From: Verrucomicrobiota bacterium
Lineage (GTDB): Bacteria > Chlamydiota > Chlamydiia > Chlamydiales > FEN-1388
DNA: 22,226 bases
Assembly: GCA_018239705.1 (NCBI GenBank)
Contig: JAFEGS010000597.1
Coordinates: forward strand, 1-22,226
Direction of reading: 5' to 3'
Below, one piece after another: positions 7,299 to 15,489 of this stretch (position 1 is its first letter; every line of letters starts with the position of its first letter). The notes under the pieces are model-generated. The model saw nothing but the letters and a program-made list of their open reading frames with translations. It searched no databases and had not been told where the DNA came from. A program made the translations under genes and the position numbers.

Positions 7299-9295
7299 CC
7301 AAATGTAAGTTCCATTTCCTGATACTTGTGCATCATATCTCGAGCATGAGCTGCATCCTCGAAGCGAAGGTCCTTAGCAGCCTTACGCATTGCTTTGTCC
7401 CAGTCTGCAATTTTTTTGCGTATTCCTTCAATAGTAATTTCTTGGGGTAGAGCCTGCTCTTTTTTCTTCTTCGCTTGCGGTTCATCGGTATCTGTAATGG
7501 CCTCTTCAGCCATAGAGAGCAGGGTAATCTCTCGCTGCACGGTCTTTGGAACAATGCCATGCTCTTTATTATACTCCTCCTGGCGTCTTCGGCGCTCTTC
7601 AGTGACGCGTATGGTATGCTGCATCGAATCGGTCATTTTATCTGCATACATAATGACGCGGCCCTTTTCATTTCTCGCTGCACGACCGCAGGTCTGGATG
7701 AGGGAGGTGCGACTGCGCAAAAAGCCCTCCTTATCGGCATCGAGAATAGCCACAAGGGTGACTTCCGGGAGATCGAGCCCCTCTCTGAGCAGGTTAATGC
7801 CCACCAGCACATCATAGCGACCACGGCGCAGGTCATGAATGATCTTCATGCGATCGAGTGTATCGACCTCTGAATGGAGGTACTCAGCCTTGATGCCGAG
7901 ATCGACGAGATAGGAGGTAAGCTCCTCTGCTAAGCGCTTGGTGAGTGTGGTTACAAGTACTCGGCCCTTTTTTAAGGTCTCCGCATGGATCTCTGCCAGG
8001 CAGTCATCCACCTGTGTAGCTGCAGGTCGTACCTCGATGAGGGGGTCAAGTAGCCCTGTAGGCCTGATCACCTGCTCTACAATGACACCCGCCGACTCCA
8101 TCACCTCATACTCGCTCGGCGTTGCCGAAACATAAATTACCTGATTGATGTGCTTACTAAATTCCTCAAACTGTAAGGGGCGATTATCATATGCAGAGGG
8201 GAGCCGAAAGCCAAAATCGACTAAAGAGGTTTTGCGCGCTCGATCGCCATTATACATCGCTCTGATCTGGGGAATGGTCTGGTGCGATTCGTCGATAAAA
8301 AGAAGAAAGTCCTTCGGAAAATAATCGATCAAGCAGGGAGGTGGCTCACCGGCCACTCTTTGGCTAAAATGGCGCGAGTAATTTTCGATGCCGTTACAAA
8401 AGCCCATCTCCCGCAGCATCTCGAGATCATAGGTGGTGCGCTGCTGGATCCGCTGTGCTTCGATAAGCTTATTTTCATTCGTAAAAAAGGCGATCTGCTC
8501 GGCAAGCTCTCGCTTGATGGTATCTATGGCGGTCAGTCGCACCTCTTCAGGAGTGACATAGTGAGATCCCGGATAGATGCAGACCTCTTGGAGTACGCGC
8601 CTGGTCTTTCCCGTCAACGGGTCAAACTCGCTCACCCGCTCCACATCGTCGCCAAAAAACTCGATGCGATAGGCGATATCCTCTTCGTAGGCCGGTAAAA
8701 TATCGAGGACGTCGCCGCGCACTCGAAAAGTTCCCCTCATAAAATCGATATCATTTCTTGTGTACTGCATGTTCACAAGGTGGAGCAGCGCCTCATCGCG
8801 ACGTACCTTATGACCTGTAGCCAGCTTCAATACCATGTCCTTGTAGTACTCAGGAGTTCCAAGACCATAGATACAGGAGACTGATGCAACAATGATCACA
8901 TCGCGCCTTTCTAGCAGCGAGCGCGTGGCGCTGAGGCGCATCTTGTCGATTTTATCGTTAATCGCAAAGTCTTTTTCTATATAGGTATCGGAGCGGGGAA
9001 GGTAGGCCTCAGGCTGGTAGTAGTCGTAGTAAGAGACAAAGTATTCCACGGCATTGGTGGGGAAAAAGCTTTGAAACTCCTGATAGAGCTGCGCAGCGAG
9101 CGTCTTATTGTGGGCAATAATAAGGGCAGGCCGCTGCAGGCGGGCGATCACATTGGCCATTGTAAAGGTCTTTCCGGAGCCTGTTATGCCAAGGAGCACT
9201 TGCGCCTTTTTGCCATCGAGTGCCTCTTGTGTGAGCTTCTCTATGGCCTGCGGCTGGTCCCCGCATGGGGAAAATGAGGTAGATAACTCAAACAT
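7295..9295 (-). CDS. uvrB: Excinuclease ABC subunit B
   Basis: Damage-verifying helicase-like subunit of nucleotide-excision repair; it works with UvrA and UvrC in the cytoplasm. The 666-residue length is normal. Walker A is GITGSGKT (36-43). The beta-hairpin that clamps DNA contains SYYDYYQPEAYLP (88-100). The Walker B-type FIDESH follows, then helicase motifs including INLLREGLDLPEV and QTCGRAARN. The C-terminal UVR domain (about 625-660) binds UvrC or UvrA. The ATG overlaps the trpS stop by one base (TAATG). The trpS-uvrB pair is also adjacent in Chlamydia trachomatis, as I recall. Confidence 0.98.
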   Translation of the reverse strand: MFELSTSFSPCGDQPQAIEKLTQEALDGKKAQVLLGITGSGKTFTMANVIARLQRPALIIAHNKTLAAQLYQEFQSFFPTNAVEYFVSYYDYYQPEAYLPRSDTYIEKDFAINDKIDKMRLSATRSLLERRDVIIVASVSCIYGLGTPEYYKDMVLKLATGHKVRRDEALLHLVNMQYTRNDIDFMRGTFRVRGDVLDILPAYEEDIAYRIEFFGDDVERVSEFDPLTGKTRRVLQEVCIYPGSHYVTPEEVRLTAIDTIKRELAEQIAFFTNENKLIEAQRIQQRTTYDLEMLREMGFCNGIENYSRHFSQRVAGEPPPCLIDYFPKDFLLFIDESHQTIPQIRAMYNGDRARKTSLVDFGFRLPSAYDNRPLQFEEFSKHINQVIYVSATPSEYEVMESAGVIVEQVIRPTGLLDPLIEVRPAATQVDDCLAEIHAETLKKGRVLVTTLTKRLAEELTSYLVDLGIKAEYLHSEVDTLDRMKIIHDLRRGRYDVLVGINLLREGLDLPEVTLVAILDADKEGFLRSRTSLIQTCGRAARNEKGRVIMYADKMTDSMQHTIRVTEERRRRQEEYNKEHGIVPKTVQREITLLSMAEEAITDTDEPQAKKKKEQALPQEITIEGIRKKIADWDKAMRKAAKDLRFEDAAHARDMMHKYQEMELTFG

Positions 9296-10368
9296 TACAT
9301 CACAGGGTGCTGCACATCATGTTTTTCTTTGCGCTCGCGGGCAAGCCTCGAGATACGATTCCACGTTCCAGAAAGCCCCATCAAGCTCTTAATCTCCTTC
9401 ATCGAATCACTCGCAATATCCATCATCCTCATAGTGCCATCGTAGAGCACCTCTTCGACATATCCCTTTTCCTGTTCCAGCTCTTGCCGCTTTTCTCTGA
9501 TAGGACTCAAAAAGGTACTGAGCGAGTCTATAAGGCATTTTTTAACCTCTACGTCTCCAACTGAGCCCTCTCGGTAGCGCGTTTTAAGCTCTTCGACTTG
9601 TGCTTTATTCGTGCAGAAGATGTCGAGATAGATAAAGACAGGATTACCCTCTGTAGTGCCGGGAATATGGGCGTGTATGCGTGCGGGATCGGTATACATC
9701 GCTCGCACCTTCTTCTCGACACTAGCAGCATCATCGGAGAGGTAGATGGCATTTCCTGCCGATTTACTCATCTTCCCCTGTCCATCAGTACCAATAAGAG
9801 AGGGAACATCGCTGAGAAGTACCTGCGGCATTGGAAAGAAGTCGCCATACAGAAGGTTAAAGCGACGAGCTATATCGCGTGTAAGCTCCACGTGCGCCTC
9901 ATTATCCTTGCCTACAGGGACCACTTCGGCCCGTGGAAGCAGGATATCAGCTGCCTGCAAAACAGGATAGCCAATAAGGCCAAAGGGAATACTATCTGCA
10001 TCCATTTTTGCATTTTTAGCCATCTCTTTGATGCTTGGCAGCCCCTCAAGGCGGTTGACGGAGACGAGCATTTCAAAAATGAGGTTTAATTCATAAATCG
10101 CAGGTATCGCCGACTGCAAATAGATGAGTGATTTTTCAGGATCGATCCCACAGCTGAGATAGTCTAGCACCATCTCCCTGATGTGTTTGCGCGAGTCGAG
10201 AATATCTTGCTTTTCCTTTTTTGTTGTGAGCATATGAAGGTCCACAACGGGAAAAAAGCATTCATAGGAATCCTGCAGGCGCAGGCGATTGTGGATTGAA
10301 CCTACATAGTGGCCAAGATGGAGCAGCCCAGTTGGCCTATCTCCGGAAACTAATCTCTTTTTATTCAT
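9295..10368 (-). CDS. trpS: Tryptophanyl-tRNA synthetase
   Basis: Class I synthetase that charges tRNA-Trp. The 357-residue protein has the HIGH-type motif HLGH (17-20) in RPTGLLHLGHYVGS, the tryptophan-pocket segment GYPVLQAADILL (133-144), and the KMSKS loop GKMSKSAGN (198-206). It is slightly longer than most bacterial TrpS because of a charged C-terminal extension (LARERKEKHDVQHPVM). The start directly follows the thyX stop (TAAATG), and the stop overlaps the uvrB start by one base. There is no room for a T-box or leader, so expression depends on the upstream operon promoter. No trp biosynthesis genes are nearby. Confidence 0.97.
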   Translation of the reverse strand: MNKKRLVSGDRPTGLLHLGHYVGSIHNRLRLQDSYECFFPVVDLHMLTTKKEKQDILDSRKHIREMVLDYLSCGIDPEKSLIYLQSAIPAIYELNLIFEMLVSVNRLEGLPSIKEMAKNAKMDADSIPFGLIGYPVLQAADILLPRAEVVPVGKDNEAHVELTRDIARRFNLLYGDFFPMPQVLLSDVPSLIGTDGQGKMSKSAGNAIYLSDDAASVEKKVRAMYTDPARIHAHIPGTTEGNPVFIYLDIFCTNKAQVEELKTRYREGSVGDVEVKKCLIDSLSTFLSPIREKRQELEQEKGYVEEVLYDGTMRMMDIASDSMKEIKSLMGLSGTWNRISRLARERKEKHDVQHPVM

Positions 10369-12003
10369 TTACTCAAGTCCAAATTTTTCAGCTTTTCTCT
10401 GCTCTTGATCGAGGCGTCCCAGTTCATATCCCTCATAGTCCACAAACTTGAAAAATCGCTCAAACTGCGGCTCTACTCTTGCGACCTCTTTAGCCATCTG
10501 CTGTGCTATCAGGCGATAGGCAGGATGCCCTGCAGCGGAAGAGCGTAGCTCACATATCCATTGCAGCGCCCGAAGGTTTACAGAGAAGTACCAACGAATG
10601 TTGTAGGCCATTGGAACAATGTACTGCGCCTCTTCCGGAAGTTCTTTCGCAATGGTATCATAGGCCTCTTTTGCACTATCTAACGCTGCCTGATAATCGG
10701 TAATTAGATTACTTTCTACAAGTTCAGGGGGTGTCCAGTAGCCGTTATCGCAGGTGAGAATCTGTCGATCTTGACTGAGCGTGCGGTGTCGATGAAGATC
10801 GCGATAGGCGCCAAAGTCGGCAACGATCTCAAAGGTAAAATTGGCATGCTCAAGTGCTCTTGGCGACTTCTGCCGCCTATTTTCTCTAAACTGCGTGGCC
10901 GCATCCAAAATACGCCCTAGCTCTTCTTCTGAAAGAAGCTTTGTATACTCAACGAGCTGCTGCAGCTCTTTATCACAATAGGGGAAAAGAAGCGCTGCTG
11001 CCACTTTATAGACAGCTTCCGGGTCAAATGAGATCAGTTGCACTCCCTGCGCTGTACTACCTGTGGACTTTGAAGCATGCAGGTTTGCAAGGAATTTGAG
11101 CTCTGTCTGCACAGCCTCATGGTAGCCGGCAAATGCTACGTGATACTTGTTGGATAGCTCAGCACGGCGTATGAATGAGGGCATCACCTTGAAGAGCTCT
11201 TCATAGCTCTTTTTCCCGATCTCTTGCAGCTCTGCCAGATTGCTCGCGTGCAATTTATGGATGAGATACTCAAAGAAGCGCCCATTGCCATAAAAACCCA
11301 TATTTGTAAGCGTAGACGCAGGAAGAAGCCCTCTTAGGCAATCCAGTACCTTTGCTCTGAGTGCTGCCGCATATGCCGACTTTGAGGTCTCCTCATCTCT
11401 TGGGAATTTCGTCTCCATAAATGATGTAAGGGGAGGAATCAGCTTTGCATAGGTGTCAAACAGCATATTGCATGTATTGACATAGAGTGATCTGTATGCA
11501 GAGGTCATGAGGATGGGCTCTCTATAAAAGAGATACTCGCCCTTTACCTTTTGGTCAAAATAGATGTAGCGTGTCGATTTCTCAAGAGGAGAGCCCCCGA
11601 TTCGACTATCTTGAATCCCCTTAGCGGCAAGCATGGAGATATTTTCTATAGCGAGGTGGGCACCACCAAGCTCGCCGATGGAATCATCGCCATAGCCATC
11701 CAGAATGCGGTCATAAAAGTTTTGGGCCTTCTTTATGGCAACGAGCTGCCGATTCAAATCGTCAGACCTTTCTGCAAAATGGCCGGTAATCGCATCAAAC
11801 CCTGTCTCGTCCGAATTTGAAATAAACTCTTTAAGAAGAAGAGAGCGAAGACCAAGACTTGAGCGAGAATAGCGGGAAAAAAGAGCTCCTTTGATCACTT
11901 CCGGCAAATTACGGAGCACAAAAATGGAGCCTCTGGTATTAGTTACAAATTGCTCCAGAATCTTCAGTTGACTGGGAGTAAATTCTTCATAATCTTCTAA
12001 CAT
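10369..12003 (-). CDS. thyX: Double-length flavin-dependent thymidylate synthase (chlamydial type)
   Basis: ThyX makes dTMP from dUMP using methylene-tetrahydrofolate and FAD. At 544 residues it is about twice the usual ThyX length and appears to be a tandem fusion. The N-terminal half has ISMLAAKGIQDSR then EKSTRY (141-146), matching the S-x-R-Y end of the ThyX motif, and a later N-x-R (240-242). The C-terminal half has RHRTLS (405-410), matching the RHRxxS start of the motif, and SVNLRALQWICELRS (474-488). Each half therefore keeps a different part of the signature. A long ThyX of this type (CT632) is known from Chlamydia trachomatis and was reported to complement a thyA mutant. It is the first gene of the thyX-trpS-uvrB operon. 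Only 33 bases separate it from the divergent TPR gene. Confidence 0.92.
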   Translation of the reverse strand: MLEDYEEFTPSQLKILEQFVTNTRGSIFVLRNLPEVIKGALFSRYSRSSLGLRSLLLKEFISNSDETGFDAITGHFAERSDDLNRQLVAIKKAQNFYDRILDGYGDDSIGELGGAHLAIENISMLAAKGIQDSRIGGSPLEKSTRYIYFDQKVKGEYLFYREPILMTSAYRSLYVNTCNMLFDTYAKLIPPLTSFMETKFPRDEETSKSAYAAALRAKVLDCLRGLLPASTLTNMGFYGNGRFFEYLIHKLHASNLAELQEIGKKSYEELFKVMPSFIRRAELSNKYHVAFAGYHEAVQTELKFLANLHASKSTGSTAQGVQLISFDPEAVYKVAAALLFPYCDKELQQLVEYTKLLSEEELGRILDAATQFRENRRQKSPRALEHANFTFEIVADFGAYRDLHRHRTLSQDRQILTCDNGYWTPPELVESNLITDYQAALDSAKEAYDTIAKELPEEAQYIVPMAYNIRWYFSVNLRALQWICELRSSAAGHPAYRLIAQQMAKEVARVEPQFERFFKFVDYEGYELGRLDQEQRKAEKFGLE

Positions 12004-12036
12004 AAACTTTCCCTTAGGAGGTTAATTCGGGTATAT

Positions 12037-13698
12037 ATGGAGGTACAATCACTTCACTCAAACACTCTCACTCTCGATACTATCTGCCCTTTACAAAGGT
12101 GCTCTTTTAGAACCCTTATGCAGCAGCAGTACTCCAGTAATCCCCCATGCCCTTATATCATTGCTTGCACAACAGACCCTTTCGGAAATCTTTTTTGGTA
12201 TGATGCCTACGCACTCCATTCCCATTTCTCAATTCTAATAGCCTGTTGCACTAAAATAGACTATCTTATCCGTACACAATACACCGGCTTTAAACGAGTC
12301 GATTCGGAACAGATAGTGCACAACTATCTTCGCTCTTCTTCTCACAAAAAACAACAGGAAAATGCACGGGAGGCAGAAGCAGTCTTTCATGCGAGCACCG
12401 GAAATCTCTACTGGACAAACGGCGCTAGCGTAGTCAAAAATGGCAAAACAGCAGCTCGATACCTGCAAGAAGCACTCTGCCTTAATCCCTCCTGTTTCCT
12501 TGCGATCAAATCCATTGCCCTTCTCTATTTCGAATATCGGGGCATGTCTGCACGTGTAAAACAACTACTTGAAAAGGCATATGCAATCAACAGCTATGAC
12601 GAGGAAGTTATCGTGAAGCTCGCAAAGGCCTGCCTCACTGTTGAAGGAAACAATAAAGAAACTCTGGGAAAAGTAAAAGAGCTGTACGCCAAAGCCCTCA
12701 CAGTCAATCCAGAAAACCCTATCGCAAAAAAATACCTGTATGGAACCAAGCCTGAGCCTCTAGGCAAAAACGATCAGCATCTACCTGTACGTATCCCTGT
12801 ACATACAAACCAGAGCATGCAAGAGGCATTTGAAGAGGCTGTAGTTAGTGACCCAGACAGCCCTCTTGCTCTTGCAAATCTTGCGCTCTTCTTGAGCAGC
12901 AAAAAAGAGTCAACGCTGGAGGAAAAACTTCGCGCACTTTCGTTAGTCGATCAAGCTCTTTCCCTCAATCCAGCACATCCATTTGTTATTCATTGTCAAG
13001 CTCAGCTCCCATCAGAGCCGGAGAGCATTAAAGCCTTTACGAAAACACTCTCACGGCACGAGTCGCTCGATAAGATGTCGTTAGATGAAAATCCCAATGA
13101 TGCCTTCTTCCTTGTAGCGACAGGCCAGACCGCCGTATCAAAACCGGGCAGAGAAAACCAAGAATCGGCAAAGGTGCGATTTGAGGAGGCACTACAAAAG
13201 GATCCCACAAACATTCCTGCGCAACACTCTCTCTCTACACTCCTTTTGACAAGCCAGCACCCATCAATTAAAAATCCACTCCAGGCCTGCGATCTCCTCA
13301 TAACAGGCTGTAAGGGACACCTTACAAGTAGAGAACTAGAGACAATGCGAGATCATTTATTGAAGGCGACAAATAGCAACAATTTTGTTATAAGAGACAT
13401 TGCTGCAGAGAAGAAATCTCTCAGAACTGCTATAGAATTAGATTCCGAAAACTTTCTTGCCTATACAGCGCTTGCAGAACTCTATCAGGAAGAGGAAGAT
13501 ATTGTACAAGCGCAAGAGCTCTTTGAGAGGGCGCTTGCTATAAATCCTGAATATCCAAAGGCGATGGCCGGCCTTGGAAAATTACTATTCAAGCAGGAGA
13601 AGCCGGGGGCGACTACTGTTCTGAAAGAGGCTCTCCGCTTAGATCCATCCAATAAAACAGCAAAACACTACCTAGAATTTGAATACGTTGAGCTGTAG
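12037..13698 (+). CDS. TPR-repeat protein with Cys-rich, possibly U-box-like N-terminus
   Basis: A 553-residue protein without signal peptide or membrane segment. Several tetratricopeptide repeats are recognisable by the A...AL.LNP pattern: ARYLQEALCLNP (140-151), then repeats ending ALTVNPENP, QALSLNPAHP, EALQKDPTN, TAIELDSEN, RALAINPEYP and EALRLDPSN. TPRs bind partner proteins. Residues 37-80 are cysteine-rich: CPYIIACTTDPFGNLFWYDAY and a CCTKID stretch. They loosely resemble a U-box and the N-terminal part of the gene at 15490. An AGGAGG at 12016-12021 lies 15 bases before the ATG, farther than usual. The gene diverges from thyX with a 33-base gap and overlaps the convergent HExxH gene by 27 bases. 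It could be a host-interacting effector, but no secretion signal is visible. Confidence 0.85.
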   Translation: MEVQSLHSNTLTLDTICPLQRCSFRTLMQQQYSSNPPCPYIIACTTDPFGNLFWYDAYALHSHFSILIACCTKIDYLIRTQYTGFKRVDSEQIVHNYLRSSSHKKQQENAREAEAVFHASTGNLYWTNGASVVKNGKTAARYLQEALCLNPSCFLAIKSIALLYFEYRGMSARVKQLLEKAYAINSYDEEVIVKLAKACLTVEGNNKETLGKVKELYAKALTVNPENPIAKKYLYGTKPEPLGKNDQHLPVRIPVHTNQSMQEAFEEAVVSDPDSPLALANLALFLSSKKESTLEEKLRALSLVDQALSLNPAHPFVIHCQAQLPSEPESIKAFTKTLSRHESLDKMSLDENPNDAFFLVATGQTAVSKPGRENQESAKVRFEEALQKDPTNIPAQHSLSTLLLTSQHPSIKNPLQACDLLITGCKGHLTSRELETMRDHLLKATNSNNFVIRDIAAEKKSLRTAIELDSENFLAYTALAELYQEEEDIVQAQELFERALAINPEYPKAMAGLGKLLFKQEKPGATTVLKEALRLDPSNKTAKHYLEFEYVEL

Positions 13699-14448
13699 CC
13701 ATTCGCGAGCTTCAGCCTGCGACATATGGCTCAGACGAACGATCTCTTCATCACTAAGCCTTGCCATAAGCGCAAGGGCATGCTGCCCTGCCGCCTCGTC
13801 TATTCGCCTTTTACAGCGATACCAGGTGCGCCAACGCAGTATGAGCCGTCCTAAGAAGAAAAGAGGAGTAGCTATCATGAGGGTAGCAGCTCCCCAGAAA
13901 GAGTACTCAGTCACGAGCAAAAGTACAATACCCATAACAGCAGCAATAAGGATGAAGGGCTCGCGGGGATGAGCAAAAACAGGCCCCACAAATGCACGAA
14001 AATAGTGTACGTAGCTCTTTCCAGCATACTGGGAAGTAAAATAGGCAAAAAATTCTTCAAAGAGAGTGGAATTGAGAGGCGCTCTCATGGCATGGACATA
14101 CTCATGAGCAAGGATCTCGTCTCTATCGTAGAGCCAGAGGTATCGCTTTTTTCTCTGCAAAGCACGACGAAGCTGAATCTGCGGCAATTGGTCGTGATCT
14201 GAGCTATACCAGGTACAGCCCGCTTCCCAAGGCTGCAACCCTTCATCTGAAAAGAGCACCTCCACCCACAATGGATCGGCCTCATAACAGGCCTGTACTA
14301 TGGCTCTTGCGGCCTCTGTTCCTGGAGAGGGCTCACGACTTGCCAAAAGATGAGCTCTACGCTCATAGCTTTCAAGCGTCTCCTCTGGGCCTTGAAATAT
14401 TCCTAGGCTATACCACCGGGATCGAGTTTGAGTGATAGGAGACATCAC
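13672..14448 (-). CDS. Membrane-anchored HExxH protein, putative zinc metalloprotease
   Basis: A 258-residue protein with a zincin-type motif HEYVH (115-119) preceded by DEILA, and an acidic pair E131-E132 in LFEEFFAYF that could be the third zinc ligand. Two membrane segments follow (about 164-183 and 186-204), then a very basic loop RWRTWYRCKRR. By the positive-inside rule both soluble parts would face the cytoplasm. The C-terminal tail is helical. The gene is third in a minus-strand set after a lipoprotein and a BamE-like protein, overlapping the latter by 41 bases. The start is GTG at 14448 (GGGAG six bases upstream) or ATG at 14445. Its 3' end overlaps the TPR gene by 27 bases. The protease call rests on the motif; I do not recognise the family. 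Confidence 0.75.
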   Translation of the reverse strand: MMSPITQTRSRWYSLGIFQGPEETLESYERRAHLLASREPSPGTEAARAIVQACYEADPLWVEVLFSDEGLQPWEAGCTWYSSDHDQLPQIQLRRALQRKKRYLWLYDRDEILAHEYVHAMRAPLNSTLFEEFFAYFTSQYAGKSYVHYFRAFVGPVFAHPREPFILIAAVMGIVLLLVTEYSFWGAATLMIATPLFFLGRLILRWRTWYRCKRRIDEAAGQHALALMARLSDEEIVRLSHMSQAEAREWLQLNVFKF

Positions 14449-14788
14449 TAACTACTCCCATACCAAATGTAACCACAAGCGTGATTGCGTTGGAGCGGGC
14501 GGCCTCTTTGGCATCAACTCCACGTATCAGCCAGACACCCTCTTGATCAGAAGAGGAGGAAACACCGCTTGCAGCCCTCTCATAAATCCAGGCATCTCTG
14601 CCATGCGCATCTTTTGTAACAATGTGCGCAGTGCCCAAAACTCTGGCAACCTCAGCACGAGGCATCCCCACTTCGATCCTTTTCTGTATGGGCAATGTAC
14701 TAGCCTGTTCTTTTTCTGCACTGTATCCAGCTGCATGACTACTTACTGCTGCAGATAGCAGCAAAAGGCACATAAACATCGTCTTCAT
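14408..14788 (-). CDS. Exported BamE/SmpA-like protein
   Basis: A 126-residue protein with a signal peptide, MKTMFMCLLLLSAAVSSHA, probably cleaved after SHA at residue 19. The mature part has the BamE/SmpA/OmlA pattern: IEVGMPRAEVARVLGTAHI (38-56) followed by GRDAWIYE (63-70), a strand, and VVTFGMGVVSDVSYH (105-119). In proteobacteria BamE is a small lipoprotein of the outer-membrane protein assembly complex. Here there is no lipobox cysteine, so this would be a soluble periplasmic relative. The start overlaps the stop of the upstream lipoprotein gene by 4 bases (ATGA), so it is probably translationally coupled. Domain assignment is by pattern; the function is inferred. Confidence 0.72.
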   Translation of the reverse strand: MKTMFMCLLLLSAAVSSHAAGYSAEKEQASTLPIQKRIEVGMPRAEVARVLGTAHIVTKDAHGRDAWIYERAASGVSSSSDQEGVWLIRGVDAKEAARSNAITLVVTFGMGVVSDVSYHSNSIPVV

Positions 14789-15273
14789 GATAGTTCCTTC
14801 TCTAGCCTTTCAAAAAAATCATTATATAAAGTCTCATCAAGGACAGGACCAACTTTTAGGGCTGTACCCTTATTATCAAGCACTTTTAACTGCATGCTGA
14901 CACGTACTCTGACCTTCTGGCCAACCAAGCGGGCATTTATCATTGCTTCGATCACCTCACACTTTGGCCAGCGTGCTTCATTGCCGGAAGCAAGGTGCGC
15001 CCATGTGCGATCGCGTCCATTTTCGATATCTTTTTCTTTTATGGCCATCACAAAGCCAAGATCGGGAGCTACGTTTTTAACGACGTAGTGATCGTCCTGC
15101 AGTACGCTGAGAAGATGCTTCATGACAAGCTGGACATCGCCTGTGGGCAGCAATTTGGACTGAAACTGTCGCATATCGAGCGCAGTCTTTTGCGGTTTTT
15201 CACCGTAATCCGTCGGCATGCAACCAACGAGAGCGCTTAAAGATAGAACGATAGCCAAAACGATACTGTGCAT
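14785..15273 (-). CDS. Putative lipoprotein
   Basis: A 162-residue protein. The N-terminus MHSIVLAIVLSLSALVGC is a lipoprotein signal with lipobox LVGC and Cys18 as the lipidated residue. It lacks Lys or Arg in the n-region, which is unusual, but no better in-frame start is present upstream. The mature region reads RQFQSKLLPTGDVQLVMKH and LLSVLQDDHYVVKNV, then DLGFVMAIKEKD. This resembles, from memory, a broad class of bacterial lipoproteins with a 'VLQDxGY...GxxxAxK' pattern and no defined role. It is the first gene of the set lipoprotein / BamE-like / HExxH protein and overlaps the next gene by ATGA. A 216-base divergent gap lies upstream. Confidence 0.75.
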   Translation of the reverse strand: MHSIVLAIVLSLSALVGCMPTDYGEKPQKTALDMRQFQSKLLPTGDVQLVMKHLLSVLQDDHYVVKNVAPDLGFVMAIKEKDIENGRDRTWAHLASGNEARWPKCEVIEAMINARLVGQKVRVRVSMQLKVLDNKGTALKVGPVLDETLYNDFFERLEKELS

Positions 15274-15489
15274 ATTTTTCGTACATCCTGCATGAAATAA
15301 GAGCTATAGGCTAACAGCTTTTGCCTTATGAAGCAAGGCTAAGAGATACGCGTTTTTATGCACAAAATAAAAAAACCAGATTAGTAAATAACATAAAATC
15401 AAAATTTAATCTTATTTATCTTCCAGGTTGCAGAAAATCGCTGTTTTTATTTATAATTTTAACAAAGTAATTTTTTTTGAGGCGTTGTA
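15274..15489. other. Divergent AT-rich intergenic region
   Basis: A 216-base gap between the lipoprotein gene (-) and the gene at 15490 (+), the second largest non-coding stretch here. It is strongly AT-rich from about 15360 onward and carries the plus-strand promoter described separately. A short imperfect hairpin (GCCTT/AAGGC around 15322-15339) was seen, without a convincing role. No RNA gene or ORF was recognised. I could not find a good minus-strand promoter by eye. Confidence 0.5.
15428..15457 (+). promoter_or_regulatory. Predicted promoter for the gene at 15490
   Basis: TTGCAG (15428-15433), an 18-base spacer and a perfect TATAAT (15452-15457) in an AT-rich tract. GAGG at 15479-15482 is the likely ribosome binding site, seven bases before the ATG. 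Confidence 0.6.

Noticed and set aside
8282..8698. Plus-strand open frame inside uvrB
   Set aside because: It lies wholly within strongly conserved uvrB sequence and has no own features.
9598..10089. 163-codon plus-strand open frame inside trpS
   Set aside because: It is covered by the conserved synthetase core on the other strand.
15321..15340. Hairpin upstream of the lipoprotein gene as a terminator or riboswitch
   Set aside because: Only a 5-bp stem with a competing register and no following U-run.
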